The notes beneath the pieces were generated by a model, which ran no database searches, had not been told where the DNA came from, and saw only the letters and a program-made list of their open reading frames with translations. Source: Sipunculus nudus (taxonomy: Eukaryota; Annelida; Sipuncula; Golfingiida; Sipunculidae). Taken from it: DNA of 64,000 nt. This document shows, piece by piece, positions 1 through 11,990 of the stretch; within the stretch, counting starts at the first letter, position 1, and every line of letters starts with the position of its first letter. The stretch spans positions 14,473,664 to 14,537,663 of the forward strand of contig CM049315.1 in the NCBI GenBank assembly GCA_026874595.1. The letters run 5' to 3'. The position numbers and the translations under genes were made by a program.

Positions 1-522
1 AACAGGTTCCAACATTAAGTCTACAAATGACAAGAACAAATACTTTACAACATATATTGCTATAAACCAATCATATAAAGAGGACGCATGAATTAGATTT
101 CGAACACTCTACGCTTCCATGCATTCCGAGTAATGCTGAAGCTTTAATCGATGACTTTTTTATGTAAAGGGTACCGTTTTTGACATAAATACATCTGTAG
201 ATTTGGACATGAATAGATCTGTTCTCAAGTACAGTCAATACCTTTAATCGGCGCTTCTTTCAACCACCCTGCCACACTGTTATTTCAACAGGAGAGACTA
301 ATCATATAAACAAATCTCTTATGGTCAAGACTCATTTTAATGTCACACTAGTGACAATATTGCATATGTACGTCAAGTGACTTACCTTGAGTTAAGGAAA
401 ATTTACCTAAGACTGTCTGCATGTTCAGTGTGGACAGCCTAGAGTCAATGGTTTAAGTGTGTGGTTCGCTATACCAATAACTGTAGCCTGTTATTCTTAG
501 TAACCAGATGGTCTGTACTTAA
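1..522. other. Non-coding, AT-rich flank
   Basis: No open frame with recognisable protein similarity is visible on either strand, and no clear repeat was noticed. This is treated as intergenic DNA left of the first MITE-like element. Confidence 0.5.
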
Positions 523-698
523 CCCTGCATTAAAGAAGCGGATCCAGGGGGGGGGAACCTTTTTTAAGGGGTTCTAGACGTAATTGTGCGGCCTGGACCC
601 CCCTTTTTCCGACGTGATGACCTATTTTTAGGATTTTCATTAGTCCCCCTGGGTTGGACCCCCCCTTTTCCTAAATCCTGGATCCGCCCCTGCATTAT
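523..698. mobile_element. Short hairpin MITE, hAT-like, with target duplication
   Basis: The 10-bp direct repeat CCCTGCATTA lies at 523-532 and again at 689-698. Between the copies is an inverted-repeat element whose ends carry GCGGATCCAG (left) and CTGGATCCGC (right), followed inward by G-rich and C-rich runs. An 8-bp target duplication plus termini resembling CAGGGGCGGATCC is typical of non-autonomous hAT-superfamily elements. It is too short to code. The left terminal base pairs have decayed relative to the right. Related hairpins occur near 7270, 26160 and 59640. Confidence 0.6.
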
Positions 699-3344
699 AG
701 TGACAAAAAATGATATTATACATCGAAAACGAAAATACTGATTCAGCTCTAGTCCAGGACAAATGGTACCACATGGTTTTCATCTGCATACCGTTAAGGA
801 AAATGGAATATAACTTTTTACCTCACATATAATTCTTTATTATGATACAAGTTTGAAGAGTATGTGGTAGCGGATATCACCTGTTATGATCATAAAGAGT
901 AAGCAAATACAAACTACAGAAATCGAGCGAAATTTAAAGAACTATAAAGCTGCCATTTTGAATTTACTTAATACAATTTATTCTCACTGATTAATATTAA
1001 CTCTTATTTTGTTTTCCTTTAAATATTCATTAGGGTCCAAAGTGTGGTATATTTTCCTCGAGGGAATCACACGAACAAAGTCATAAGAGGTGCCTTGCAT
1101 GATATACTGACACAAAACTTACAAGATCAATACGCCCGTATAATCTTTTGATCATTGCCCAAGCAGTTCTTGGATGGCAGACACGACAACATATATACAA
1201 ACATTTAGAATCTACCAATTTATGATCGACGGACTTCCATTAAAGACACATTTTTACTAAAATACCAATTTCCCATGCCGAGGGAAAATTATTGGAGTTT
1301 AACGCCTATGGGAGACAAATGTTCACTTGTTTGAACAATTTTTAGGTAAACCCCATGTTTTTGGACTTTTCATTTCGCTCTACAGTTAATGAGCAGTTCT
1401 GACTTCTGTTCACTATATATTCAAAGTCACATGCCTCCAGTCACATACCTTCGTTGTAACTAAAAACTGGGGAGGTGCACAAAAGTGCAAGAAGTGCAAG
1501 TGTCAATAAACATGATTTCTGATGTGATCAATTTTATTTTTATAGGTATTATTGAATCAGTCCGTGTAGTGAACAGTGCACATGTCAATATCTATATTGT
1601 ATATATATTTTTTACAGAAAACACATCAGACTACTAACAAATTTCGTTAACATTTTGCTGTTTCATGATTTTTTTGCAGAGAAAATAAATGCAGTTGTAG
1701 TATTCTTAATATACATGGCACATATGTGAACCTCTTTTCATTTAACAGTTCTCTAGACGGAAATGAATTACGAATGTACTGTCCCATATATCAATGCACT
1801 TATAAATTCCCTGAACTCCTTTGTGATCAATCACAGATCTCCACAGAAAGTAAAAACCGCAACATTTATGTAGCAAGAAAATCACAAGTCCTCCATGATA
1901 TCATGTATACCCCACAATAAACTGGACCATTATATTTCGAGTGTTTGCTCACAAGTCAACTTTAATACACTTTGTTTGGATAAATTTCCTTTGCTTTGTC
2001 ATATAAATCTGTTAAGACTTAATAGCAATGTAAAAACTCTGGTCAAAACTGTCGCCGTCACACCCGAAAGAGGATCAGTCTTACAAGCCTGGTTAAAAAA
2101 AAAAACCTTTTCAAATATGAATATGTTAAATATACCCAAAGCGTTATGATTCCTCCTAGAAATAGTTTGGTGTCTGCCAAATTTCGTTTTCTGTACACAA
2201 AAAGGAAAGTTTGCACCGGGCGCGATAAGTGGTGCAAAATATAAAGATAGCGCGCACGGCACCTGGTGGCCGTACATATCAATTTGTTAAAGCTTCTGCA
2301 CTTCTTTCGCGGTAGTTCTCCTTCTTTGAGAGTTGTCACACATGGGCTAGATCGAATGGGTGGTCATCCAGTCTTGTTATATTAAAGAAACACACGAAGA
2401 CCGTATCAACTGTGTTAACTGTTTCTTAAACGTATAAAACACTTTAATTGTATAAGCACTTACAACATGTTTACTACCATACAGAAGCTAAAAGTTAAAA
2501 GGATTATTTTTTTTATTCACTGATTCTGATAATTTTTACCTTGACTGTATTCATGAGTTCCGTTGATTTCGTTGTAGTAAATGAACTGTTTGAACAATTT
2601 AGCTACTAATCCCGCTGGTATTTGAAAACGTGTAAACATAAAGTCGGGCTACATTTTATATAACATACTCACCACAGTAAGACAAAGGTCCAGTTACATA
2701 GCTAGAATAATATTTATTACCGCATAACAAGGGTAAAGCAACGTCTCGCGGGACGTTAGATTGAACACCTGATGAATAACATTTTGTTTCACATATTGTA
2801 GTAGAAAAAATTATTACTGACTGACTGGCAGGACATTCTCTGTGTATCTGTAGCTAAATGTGTATCTGAACTCGTTTTTTCTTGTCTCAAATTGAGATCA
2901 CTAAGATTTCGTAAAGTCTTGACAGCCGCCATTTAGGAAGGCAGTTTGAACAATTCCACTTGGGACATCGAAATAACAGATAGGTCTCTTATATTTTCTT
3001 ATGCTGACTCTAGGTGGCGCTCTGCTATGAGACAGCGAGGCGCACTGTTTCAGGAGAATTTGTTGTCATCAGAAAACTTTTGTCAGATATTTGACCTATG
3101 TACAAAAGGTAAATTGACATATTTAGAATGTCACATCATGCACTCTTGATCCTGTGTGTAAACAGCTAGCAGCAAATCATTAGTTTATATCGAACATCGC
3201 TGTAAATAAAAACACGGATGAGCTTCACTGATACACAACACAACGTGAACCTCAGCTCACATGTAGGCCACTTCCAGTTTTATGGTCCTTGAGCTATGGT
3301 GTCTATCCCTAACTAATTTTGTTCTTGTCCACATCGTTATTTAG
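699..3344. other. Intergenic DNA upstream of hydrolase gene A
   Basis: No convincing coding region was found; the short frames here have no recognisable motif. The sequence just before 3345 ends in a T-rich stretch and TTTAG followed by GTGACT. This could be a 3' splice site for the first coding exon of gene A, with an untranslated first exon somewhere in this interval. That upstream exon could not be located. Confidence 0.4.
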
Positions 3345-3401
3345 GTGACTGTGCCTATGCTGTGGACAGCGCCCCAAAAAAACGCAAGGATAGCAGGAAA
3401 C

Positions 3402-4542
3402 ATGTCGCCTGTGAAAGTAATATTCTTTATTATAATTTTCGCATTTTGCACAGAGGCCACCCTCTTACCCTCTGAACAAGAGAGAACCCTGGATGAATTT
3501 ATCAATAAGACCATGCAATGCCGGGACGGTGTTGGGTTTTCTATAGCTTTAGTAAAAGATGGACAAACTCAATATACTAAAGCCTACGGGATGAGGGATT
3601 ACGAGAGACAGTTGCCAATGACGACAACCACCAGACTTTGCACTGCATCTGTTATCAAAGCGTTCACGGCTGTCCTGGTAGCTGACTTCGTTGCTAAGGG
3701 CGACCTGTCGTGGGATGCACCACTACATGAGGTTATTTCAGATCTGGCACTTCCTGGCGACTTTCGAACCAAGTCCTGCTCATTACGTGATGCTATATCG
3801 CACAAAATCGGATGGCCTATGTACCGGGGTGTAACCATGTCCTGTCTCAATGTATCCCGGGCGGAACTTGTTAGGTAAGTTAAGTATTTTTCCGTACTCA
3901 AGGCGTGTATCGCGGCGAAAGCGGAAACCTGGCTTGTCTCAAAATTTCCTGGTGTAGCAGTTTCAGATTACCCCCCCCCCTTTCAGATTACCCTAATTAC
4001 CCTTGCTCGAGATCATTGTATCTACGATATTAGATTAATGGCCACGAACATTTGTGTTTATTTAGACATAACATAATCTTAATGTTTCACTTGGATTCAT
4101 CAGATGAGGAAGAATCGTTGTATACCTCTGTTCGTAGTATATTGCGGCTAGCTCAAAATTGTACCTTCCCCATGTTACAATAAAATGCATAAGAAATATA
4201 ATTTTAGCAAAGTTACCCCTAAGGGGATCATGAAATGGTTAGTACATTTAATTTAAAATGCTTACACCAGGATATATTTGTTAAGTATCCTGGACATTTC
4301 TTTTAACTGTTAGTTGTACCTTAGTACGTTATTTGTGATTGTTATCTTGACTTATGATTGATGTTAATCAAGGTGCCCATTGTTTCGCATTCTGACACTT
4401 TCAAGTTTATGTCACTCGTGATGTTATCTTGGTTCATAGTGCAAACTTCCATATATCACCTTGTAATGCATGTTCGGTTTTAGAATATGTTTGTGTTTTT
4501 AATTTATATTGATATCTTCGCCAATGTTTATAAATCAAAGTC

Positions 4543-4575
<33 letters not shown>

Positions 4576-7500
4576 ATGTGTGCTCTTCTTACGCGACGCC
4601 GTTGCTTGTTAGTGATTCCCACCCCGGCCATTTATGTTCATAAGCTGTTTTAACTGCCTTGCATTAGCCCCTATATTCATGTAAACAATCAAGCAAAAAC
4701 ACGCAAATTCGCCTACATAAACCTATAGGCAATTAATTGCATATAGTTAAAAGCCTAACAAAGGGTTGATATTTTTTATCTTGTAAAGTCAAACATGACA
4801 CCCTTGCTGGCTGTTATATAACTTATCAAGTAAAACATGAAACCAATTGCTAGACTTTTTTATAACTATAAACTAAAAGCATGAAACCCCTTGGCCTTAT
4901 ACTTTTAACAAACTTAAATTGTTCATATATATTTTTGTTATAGGCACATGGAGTACTTCCCCCCGGTGAGCGAGTTCCGCCAAGAGTATCACTATGCCAA
5001 TTACCCCTACGTACTGGCTGCCTATGCGATGGAAGTAAAGTCCGGGAAAACATGGGAACAACTTATGAGAGAAAAGATTTTTGACCCTCTAGGTAAAATT
5101 GTCAATAAAGCTGGCATTCATCTCTGCATGTGGGGGAGAAAACTTGCAATGCTTTTTAGTTGTTTTCATATAAAAATGATTTAAATAACAAGATTATATA
5201 TTGTGCATGTCATTATTGATATTTCGGATTTGATAATATTTAAGATGAATAAAGCGGATAAAATTAGAGAAAACAGTCATGAAAGTGTACCTAAGTTTGT
5301 AACCATATCCATCCGTATTTAATTTCATGAAATGAACATAATTTGAATCAAAGACCAAGTCTGAATGAAGCAAATATTTAAAAATCTTATTTAACACTAC
5401 ATTTAATACTATTTGTTGACAGCCTCCCCTTCAAAACAGAGCGATGCCCCTGCACCACAGGAACGGTCAAAGTATCTATATCATAAACTGGGCTTAAGAG
5501 CTTCATGGCCCCGGTTCCATCCCTGCCTTGATAATTAATCGTCCAGATTTTAGTTATGAAGTCTTGATTATATACATCGTTTAATAAAATATATACTATT
5601 TTTATTCAATTAAGTTTCATTTATTGTTTCAATTTAAAAATGCATTTTCAAGTAAATTCATATAACTACAAGTGAATTCCTACAATAACAAAACTGAAAC
5701 GTCGATAGTTTGACACCTAGAGGATGTATGTACCCTCTCATTCCAAAATATCCCAGCAGATAAGTTGCAAATGACAGATGCAAGTGACAAAACAGAAGTT
5801 ACAAAATACTTAATATGCATACATGTTGAACACACTGCCGATTTGAACTGTAGTATATAAATAACGTAGACGAAGAAAAAAATTTATTCAGCAATTTCAA
5901 AGCAGAAAGGGCCTGCTTTAAAGATATGTATCCATCCTCACTTATCAAAGGCACAGTTCAGTACTTATAAAATTAAGTTTTCGGGATTATCCTTCTGTTA
6001 TTCTGTTATTATTTATTATTATTACTATTGATGTTATTTTTATTAATTTCATTATTATTATTATAATTATTATACGTTTCGGTCTCCTGAAGGTATGCCT
6101 CATGCCAAAGTAGGAACTGAGCTGGAGCCTAGTGAATGGGACGAGATTGCATGGGGTCACTTGGTGTATGGCGGGAATATCACGAGGAATCCCGAGAGCA
6201 CGATCATTCCGTATGTAGAATAATGTAGGGAGTAACATCAGCGATAACTGTGGTTAAGTGTTGTAGTAGAAATAGTAACCAAAAGAGGGTGATACTCTTT
6301 CAAGTACGCAGTCAATGTGGGAAGAAGCGGTTATTACTGATAGTGGATTGATAGAAAATGTGGACAAATCCTATTAGCAGTAATTCGGAAAAAGACAAAA
6401 TTATCATTTTTGTTATTATAATTAACTGTTTTACAACGATTAACTATATAACGACTATCGATGGTCATGCCGCTAGCCACCATCAGCATAAATAGGAAAA
6501 AATCTTAATACATTAGTAGCGTTTTGTAATTAAATTAAATCTTATTTCCTAAAATGTGACATTGTGTTCCCTAAGACTACGAGTTACAGTATTATATCAT
6601 TCTCTCGCTGTTTATATTATTTGACGCAGAGCTCTCACCGAGGCCGGTCCTGCGGGTTCCCTGTTTGTGAGTGCTGAAGACATGGTTCTCTGGGTGAAGT
6701 TCCTCCTTAGTGGAGAGAAGGTAAGAAAGTGTATCAAAATGAGAAATGATACATGACTTTTTCAGTACCAGTTGATCATATGAACATTTTATACACAAAT
6801 ATGCAATCGGTGGTAATAAATGTCATGAATGGTAGACAAATAATGACATTGCGTAATTACCATTGTGTACATTTTTATGTAACAAATAATCTTGTATAGA
6901 CAACGAGGAAACAGACCGGTCTGTTATATTATCAAAGGCATCTATACTTTATTACATTAATTTAAAAATAAAAAGGACATTAGCCATGCCGCACAGATAC
7001 ATAGATGTTATATTGTCCACTTCCAGAATGAAAACGGGAGCCAGATTTTGAGCGAAAGCTTTCTCCGTGAAACGTTTAGGTCGTCGGTCTCGCTCCAGGA
7101 TCCCGTATGGCGGGCAGCCCGTCCGACATTCCCGGTTGATGACGTCTTTTTCACGTATACGCTCGGCTGGATGGCCGGCATGTACAGAGGCATGTATTTA
7201 AAATGTTGTCAAATCTTGTAAAAAATACCGGCGATTTTTATCACTTGCTGGGCAACCAAACTGTTATTTGGGTAATATCAGGGGCGTCAATATAGGGGGG
7301 ATGGGGGGTATATATCCTCCCCACTTTTTGGCAAGGGGGGGGGGGGGGAGGTGGTCAATGAAATCATCCCCCCCCCACTATTCAGAGAAAAAATATTTAT
7401 ATATTTCAAATGAAATATATAAATAAAAAAATTATAGACTTTGGTTCCATTTATGATTTTACTATAAAATATTTATATCTAAATGGTTTAGAATTAACAT

Positions 7501-7584
7501 ATACCTTATTATTTTTAAAACCTTATACTTATATATTATATAAGTATATATACTATATATTTGATATGTGTCACACAGACAATG

Positions 7585-7629
<45 letters not shown>

Positions 7630-9584
7630 ATGTATGCATTTTATAGATATATGAATAAACATGTCTGTTTTATCCCAAGTTTGACTACCCTCAACGCCTT
7701 GCGAGTCATCTCCTTACCCTGCGAGTCATCCCGCCACCCTTGAAGATAAATTGACGCAACTGGGTAACATTATTGGATTAAGACAATTATGGGGATGCAC
7801 TGTAGTACAGCTATTGGTAGAGTCAGTAGACAAGGAGGACGTTCGAACTCTCTCCTTTCTAGAGACATCGGAGAGCTACTGGACTGTTCTGATGAGTTTA
7901 GGCTGATAGATACTGTGATAGCGATTATAAATTATTTCTATAATTACGCAGGGAATATTTTATAGATTGACTATATTAGTTGCATATTGCTCTAATTTTA
8001 TATTGTTCGGTATACTTGAATGTGCTGCTCTGCATAATTTATCTTTTCTTGGAATCGTGAGAAATTCTTCGTGATCTGTGGTGTATGACTAGTCGCCGAT
8101 CCCTGGTCGATGGCACTTGCAAATACCCGTCGACTCTTTGCGGCTAATCGCAAAATTGCAGCCAGTAAGCGGGAGGCTGTATTAATATGTTTATTAACAG
8201 CTGTGAGCCCGAAATAAAGTCACCCTTCCGATACAGAACAGTTAAATGTATTGTGGTCTAAGTCAAACACAAAGACTACAATGAAATCCTTTAAACAGCT
8301 GATTTTAAACTGCTTTTCTTATTTTCAGGTCGTCACACTCTGTTTCACCGAGGTGCCTGGAGCGGGTATAACTGTAGATTGACCATGCAGGTCGAGGCAA
8401 ACGCTGGTGTTTGGGCGTGTACAAACAGTCCTGGCAATAACGTAGGGGGTGCGGCCGTTCAAATGGCCAGCTTGTTTGCCCTTGACCTTTTACATGGTGA
8501 GAATTCTTCTCAGATTTTTCTAGTCACATGAAATCTCCTTTTATGGACACCCCCTATTCCGCATACTGGAATTACAATGTGTTTCATAGACTGAATTTCG
8601 TAAACTCTATATTACGTACGGTTACACTGTTGAATTCACATACGAGACAAATTTCGTACAGGTTCCACCTGATAATATGATCAACTGGGATTCATGTGTT
8701 ATTCTATTAATTTGTCGATAAATTAAACGTGTAAAAAATTGACCGATCTATTTATCATTCCCTATAGATGAATCTTATTATTTCTATAGAATGAAGATCA
8801 ATGAATTGCAAATACGACTGCAAATTAAGAAAAATGTAAAGTTGACGATAAGTTCATATCCTATATACATTACCTATGTGTACATTTTGTTAAGGTTTTC
8901 TTATATCATTCTAGTTCATATCGCTTTACATAGGTGTGTTTGCAATCATTTCTAGGCGAGGAGCCGTGGCTTAATACAACAACCACCTGTACGTTTCCGG
9001 CGCCATGGATCCAGCGAAACAAAAATAATCCTATGGGCCTACAGTATTCTGAAGAAGACGACGGAGAAGGTGACAACAGGCATACGCTACCAGTTGTAAA
9101 GCTTGAGAGTTCAATGGAGAATTCCATTCATAACCGCCATCTTTACATCGGCGACTACGACCATCCTGGATTCGGAACTTTCAGGATATTCGAAGAGGAC
9201 GGTACTCTCCGGTGCAGGTTTGGACGATTCTTGAACAGTGAATTACGAAGTGAAACGGGTGCCGATGAGAGCCGACTAAGATTGTTTCTCGGTTTTCCAC
9301 TTACACATCGCATGATCTCCATGGGATGGACAGAAGGATACCCTATGGACTTTGATATAAGAGAGACAGTCGGTGACGTCGACCGCTATACGACCGTTAA
9401 GGTGTCATATTTAGAACCGAACTTTCCACCCACGTTCGTACGCCAGGGATACACTCCTGGGAAGACTCCCACGCCAACAGCCCCTTCTTGTCCAAACCCA
9501 GTGTCAAGTGGACAAAGAAAGATATCTACCTCAGTTGTAGTCGTTCTTCTCTTCAATTTGCTTCAATTAATTGTCAGCATGTAA
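3402..9584 (+). CDS. Secreted, probably GPI-anchored beta-lactamase-related serine hydrolase (paralogue A)
   Basis: Spliced CDS of seven exons: 3402-3874, 4944-5092, 6093-6210, 6630-6720, 7027-7189, 8329-8496 and 8956-9584. Phases join without a break to give 596 aa. The chosen ATG (3402) follows AAC and opens a signal peptide (residues 1-18); an earlier in-frame ATG at 3357 would bury it. The fold is that of class C beta-lactamase / peptidase S12 / LACTB proteins. The SxxK nucleophile motif is S83-V-I-K86, YxN is Y175-A-N177, and HxG is H338-R-G340. After about residue 385 there is a second domain beginning RHLYIGDYDHPGFG, resembling the DUF3471-type C-terminal domain of such hydrolases. The protein ends in a hydrophobic stretch after a polar spacer, as in GPI signals. 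Intron 5 starts with GC (7190), not GT. Substrate is unknown; animal relatives include LACTB and, as I recall, a beta-lactamase-like oyster shell-matrix protein. Confidence 0.88.
4543..4582. repeat. (TA)n(TG)n microsatellite in intron 1 of gene A
   Basis: About eleven TA units pass directly into TG-rich repeats. It lies inside the first intron (3875-4943) of hydrolase gene A. Confidence 0.9.
7270..7385. mobile_element. G/C-rich hairpin, MITE remnant in intron 5 of gene A
   Basis: The segment begins AGGGGCGTCAATA, runs into G homopolymers (one of 14 G) and ends in a run of C. This layout matches the hairpin at 523-698 and the one near 26050, where a similar TTAATATAG plus poly-G start is seen. 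No clear target duplication was identified. Confidence 0.35.
7588..7627. repeat. (TA)n microsatellite in intron 5 of gene A
   Basis: An uninterrupted run of about 20 AT dinucleotides inside the GC-AG intron 7190-8328. Short frames of alternating Tyr-Ile here are translations of the repeat and not genes. Confidence 0.9.
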
Positions 9585-10860
9585 CATAACTATATTAACA
9601 TAACACATACGTAACATATAATCATCGTAATTATCAAAACGAAATAATGTAAATGACCCCTTCTGAAAGGAGGGCAGGCCTTTAGGGATTGAAAAGTTTA
9701 TTTCTGTATCGAGGTTTTGTCCGAACCTTTAATTTTTGTGAGGGGGGGGGGGGGTTTCTTTAAATATGGTCTCAATTTGTTCTTTTAAAATTCCTTTTCT
9801 TTTTTCTTCTTTTCAGTATATGCTGGATCTCTAATCCTGCTGATTTCTTTTCTAAAACTGAGGTTCAGACTCATAGTGACAAATAGATGCTGGTATTTAT
9901 GTTTTTCCTTAATCGTCAGTGAATTAACCTATCGTACTCTGTCACGGGTGACGTGGAATTGCTTCGGTTGCTTGACAATAACAGCCCTGTAATTTTACTA
10001 GTTTCAATTTCTTTCGTTTTTGGCAACAAGTAAATGATGTACATTTTCAACTTTGCGCTTATGAAAAATAAAAATACAACGTGAAAATGAAACTATGCGC
10101 ATCTGCGTTCAAATCCCTGAAAAGCATACAGACTGAAGGTTAATATTCATGATGTGTCGTTACCGATTAAAGCTGGAAGCCCCCGTGTACGGTGTGTGGT
10201 TCGGGGTGGAAGAAAATCAAAAACGTGATTTTTTAGTGATAAATAATTAGGTGTATTTGCCCCAATGCTACAAAATGTGAAATACCATTACATCAGGCCA
10301 GATAGAAACATTAAAAGACGAAGAAGCTTTAAACGTTTGAAAATATTTTGCTCTATCAATATTCGGGTGTAATGTTGTTTTCTTTTCTTGGGGGGGGGGC
10401 AGGGGGTGGAGGTGCCCTCAGGTCCAACGGACTCAAAAATTGTCGGGGAGGTTTTTTGCTTTTTATTCTTTATCAATAATTGTACCTGACATTTATTTTT
10501 TATATTGCCCTTTTTTCCATGACGTCAGCCACTTTAAGCGTTCAGTTGCCGGCAACAATATATAGCTCTCTTTGTAACATCAGTCCTCGCAGCTATATAC
10601 AATTATAACATTCAGATATCAGAATCGATTTTAGTGGCCGGAATATTTGCTTCTAGAACGTAAGACCGCATTCTTTTGGTTGAATGAATTTGAATACAGT
10701 AGTCACCGGGCTTTGTTGACGCCAGGAAATGAGAGGAAGCGGGTGATACCGCCTTGTTACGTAGTCCGAAACCGGAATGGAACTCTGCAGATGTACATGT
10801 ACGTACTTAAGTTAGCAAATAAAAAAAATGAGGCGGTTACTTCCACCAAACAAAAAGTTA
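9585..10860. other. 3' flank of gene A, non-coding
   Basis: No gene is seen. A possible polyadenylation signal AATAAA lies at 10067-10072, 483 nt after the gene A stop codon; nothing nearer matches the consensus. Poly-G tracts occur near 9742 and 10390. Confidence 0.4.
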
Positions 10861-10884
10861 AAAAATGTATTCTTTAAAAACAGA

Positions 10885-11600
10885 ACAACAGGTGGCGCCA
10901 CCTGTCTGGTCTACAAGATGCTATCTAAGACGGATAAACATGCCAAAATTCCAGGCTGATACATCCATCCACTCATCAGATATGCGCGATTTTTACCCAA
11001 GACAAAAGATGGATGGACGCCACACGAAAACAACTGCAGATGGCGCCACCAGTCTTGAATACAAGATAGAGGTATCCTAGATCTATATACATGCACAATT
11101 TCAGACCAACACGGCATATCAATCCTGAGAAAAGGGCATTTATTTAGTCTTTGAAGAGGGGAAGGTTTAAGAGAGAACTCTCCAAGATGGATGCACATGC
11201 CAACTTTCAGACCAATACATGGAACCAGTCCTTAGATATGAGCATTTTTCACCTAAAGCAAACGGACAGATCGACGCCATATGAAAACGATTGCAGATGG
11301 CGCCAGCAGTTTTTTAATACGAGATGGGGTATCCAAGATCTATAGACATGCAAAATTTCGGCCCAATGCGATGAACCAATAACTAAGACGAACAGATGGC
11401 AAACGCTTGGATAGACGCCACGCGAAAATTATTGCAGTTGGCGCCACAAGTCTCGCAGCTACGAGATGGAGAGATCCCAGATCTATGGACATGTAAAATT
11501 CAGCTCAATACATTTAACCACTCCTGAGATATGGGCTGTAATTAAATAGCCACCAAGATTCAAACTGCACAATAAGGACTGCAGGTGGCGTCACCTGCTT
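10885..11600. repeat. Tandem array containing GGTGGCGCCACC palindromes
   Basis: About five diverged units of roughly 140-150 bp each carry a form of the 12-bp palindrome GGTGGCGCCACC (near 10891, 11040, 11298, 11438 and 11583). Between palindromes recur 'gatctatAnACATGcaaaatttc' type strings, 'aaccactcctgagatatg' type strings and 'cagacggacg' type strings. Array copies also occur at 51050-51790 and in a longer-unit form at 32990-34370. Short open frames here are by-products of the repeat. Confidence 0.75.
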
Positions 11601-11922
11601 TTGTTAATCACAACCTTTGAACGAAATACTATGCCAGATTTCGGAAAAAAAAATGGTCCAAGGGTCTCAGAAGAGTAATCCGGAAACGAAACCGGTCAAA
11701 AACATATAGTATCTGCAAAACTTTGTTTTTGGCGGATACATTAATAATACACAGCTCCTCTGTATCATAGAAGACTTCAATATGACGGTATACCTTTATT
11801 TAACAATCGCTCATTTTTTCTTTTAAATGTTGTCGCAAAGAAACTGAAAAATGCCTTCCTATCCTCCATAAGACCTGTAGAACGCTCACCCTGGGTGGGG
11901 GCCGACTGTGTAAACATCAAAG

Positions 11923-11990
11923 GCTTGGCTGAGTTTTGAACTCGCAACCTCCCGGCTTTGAGTCCTGTGCTCTACCCATGTGCCACAGAT
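11923..11990 (-). repeat. tRNA-derived SINE-like fragment
   Basis: Read on the minus strand the segment has an A-box-like TGGCACATGGGTAGAGC followed about 35 nt later by a B-box-like GGTTGCGAGTTCAAAACT, the internal RNA polymerase III promoter of tRNA genes and tRNA-derived SINEs. A full acceptor stem and cloverleaf could not be paired, so a SINE head is more likely than a functional tRNA. Confidence 0.45.

Noticed and set aside
3599-3901. 100-codon minus-strand frame
   Set aside because: It is antisense to exon 1 of hydrolase gene A.
11923-11990. Functional tRNA gene
   Set aside because: A and B boxes are visible, but no full acceptor stem or cloverleaf pairs; a SINE fragment is more likely.
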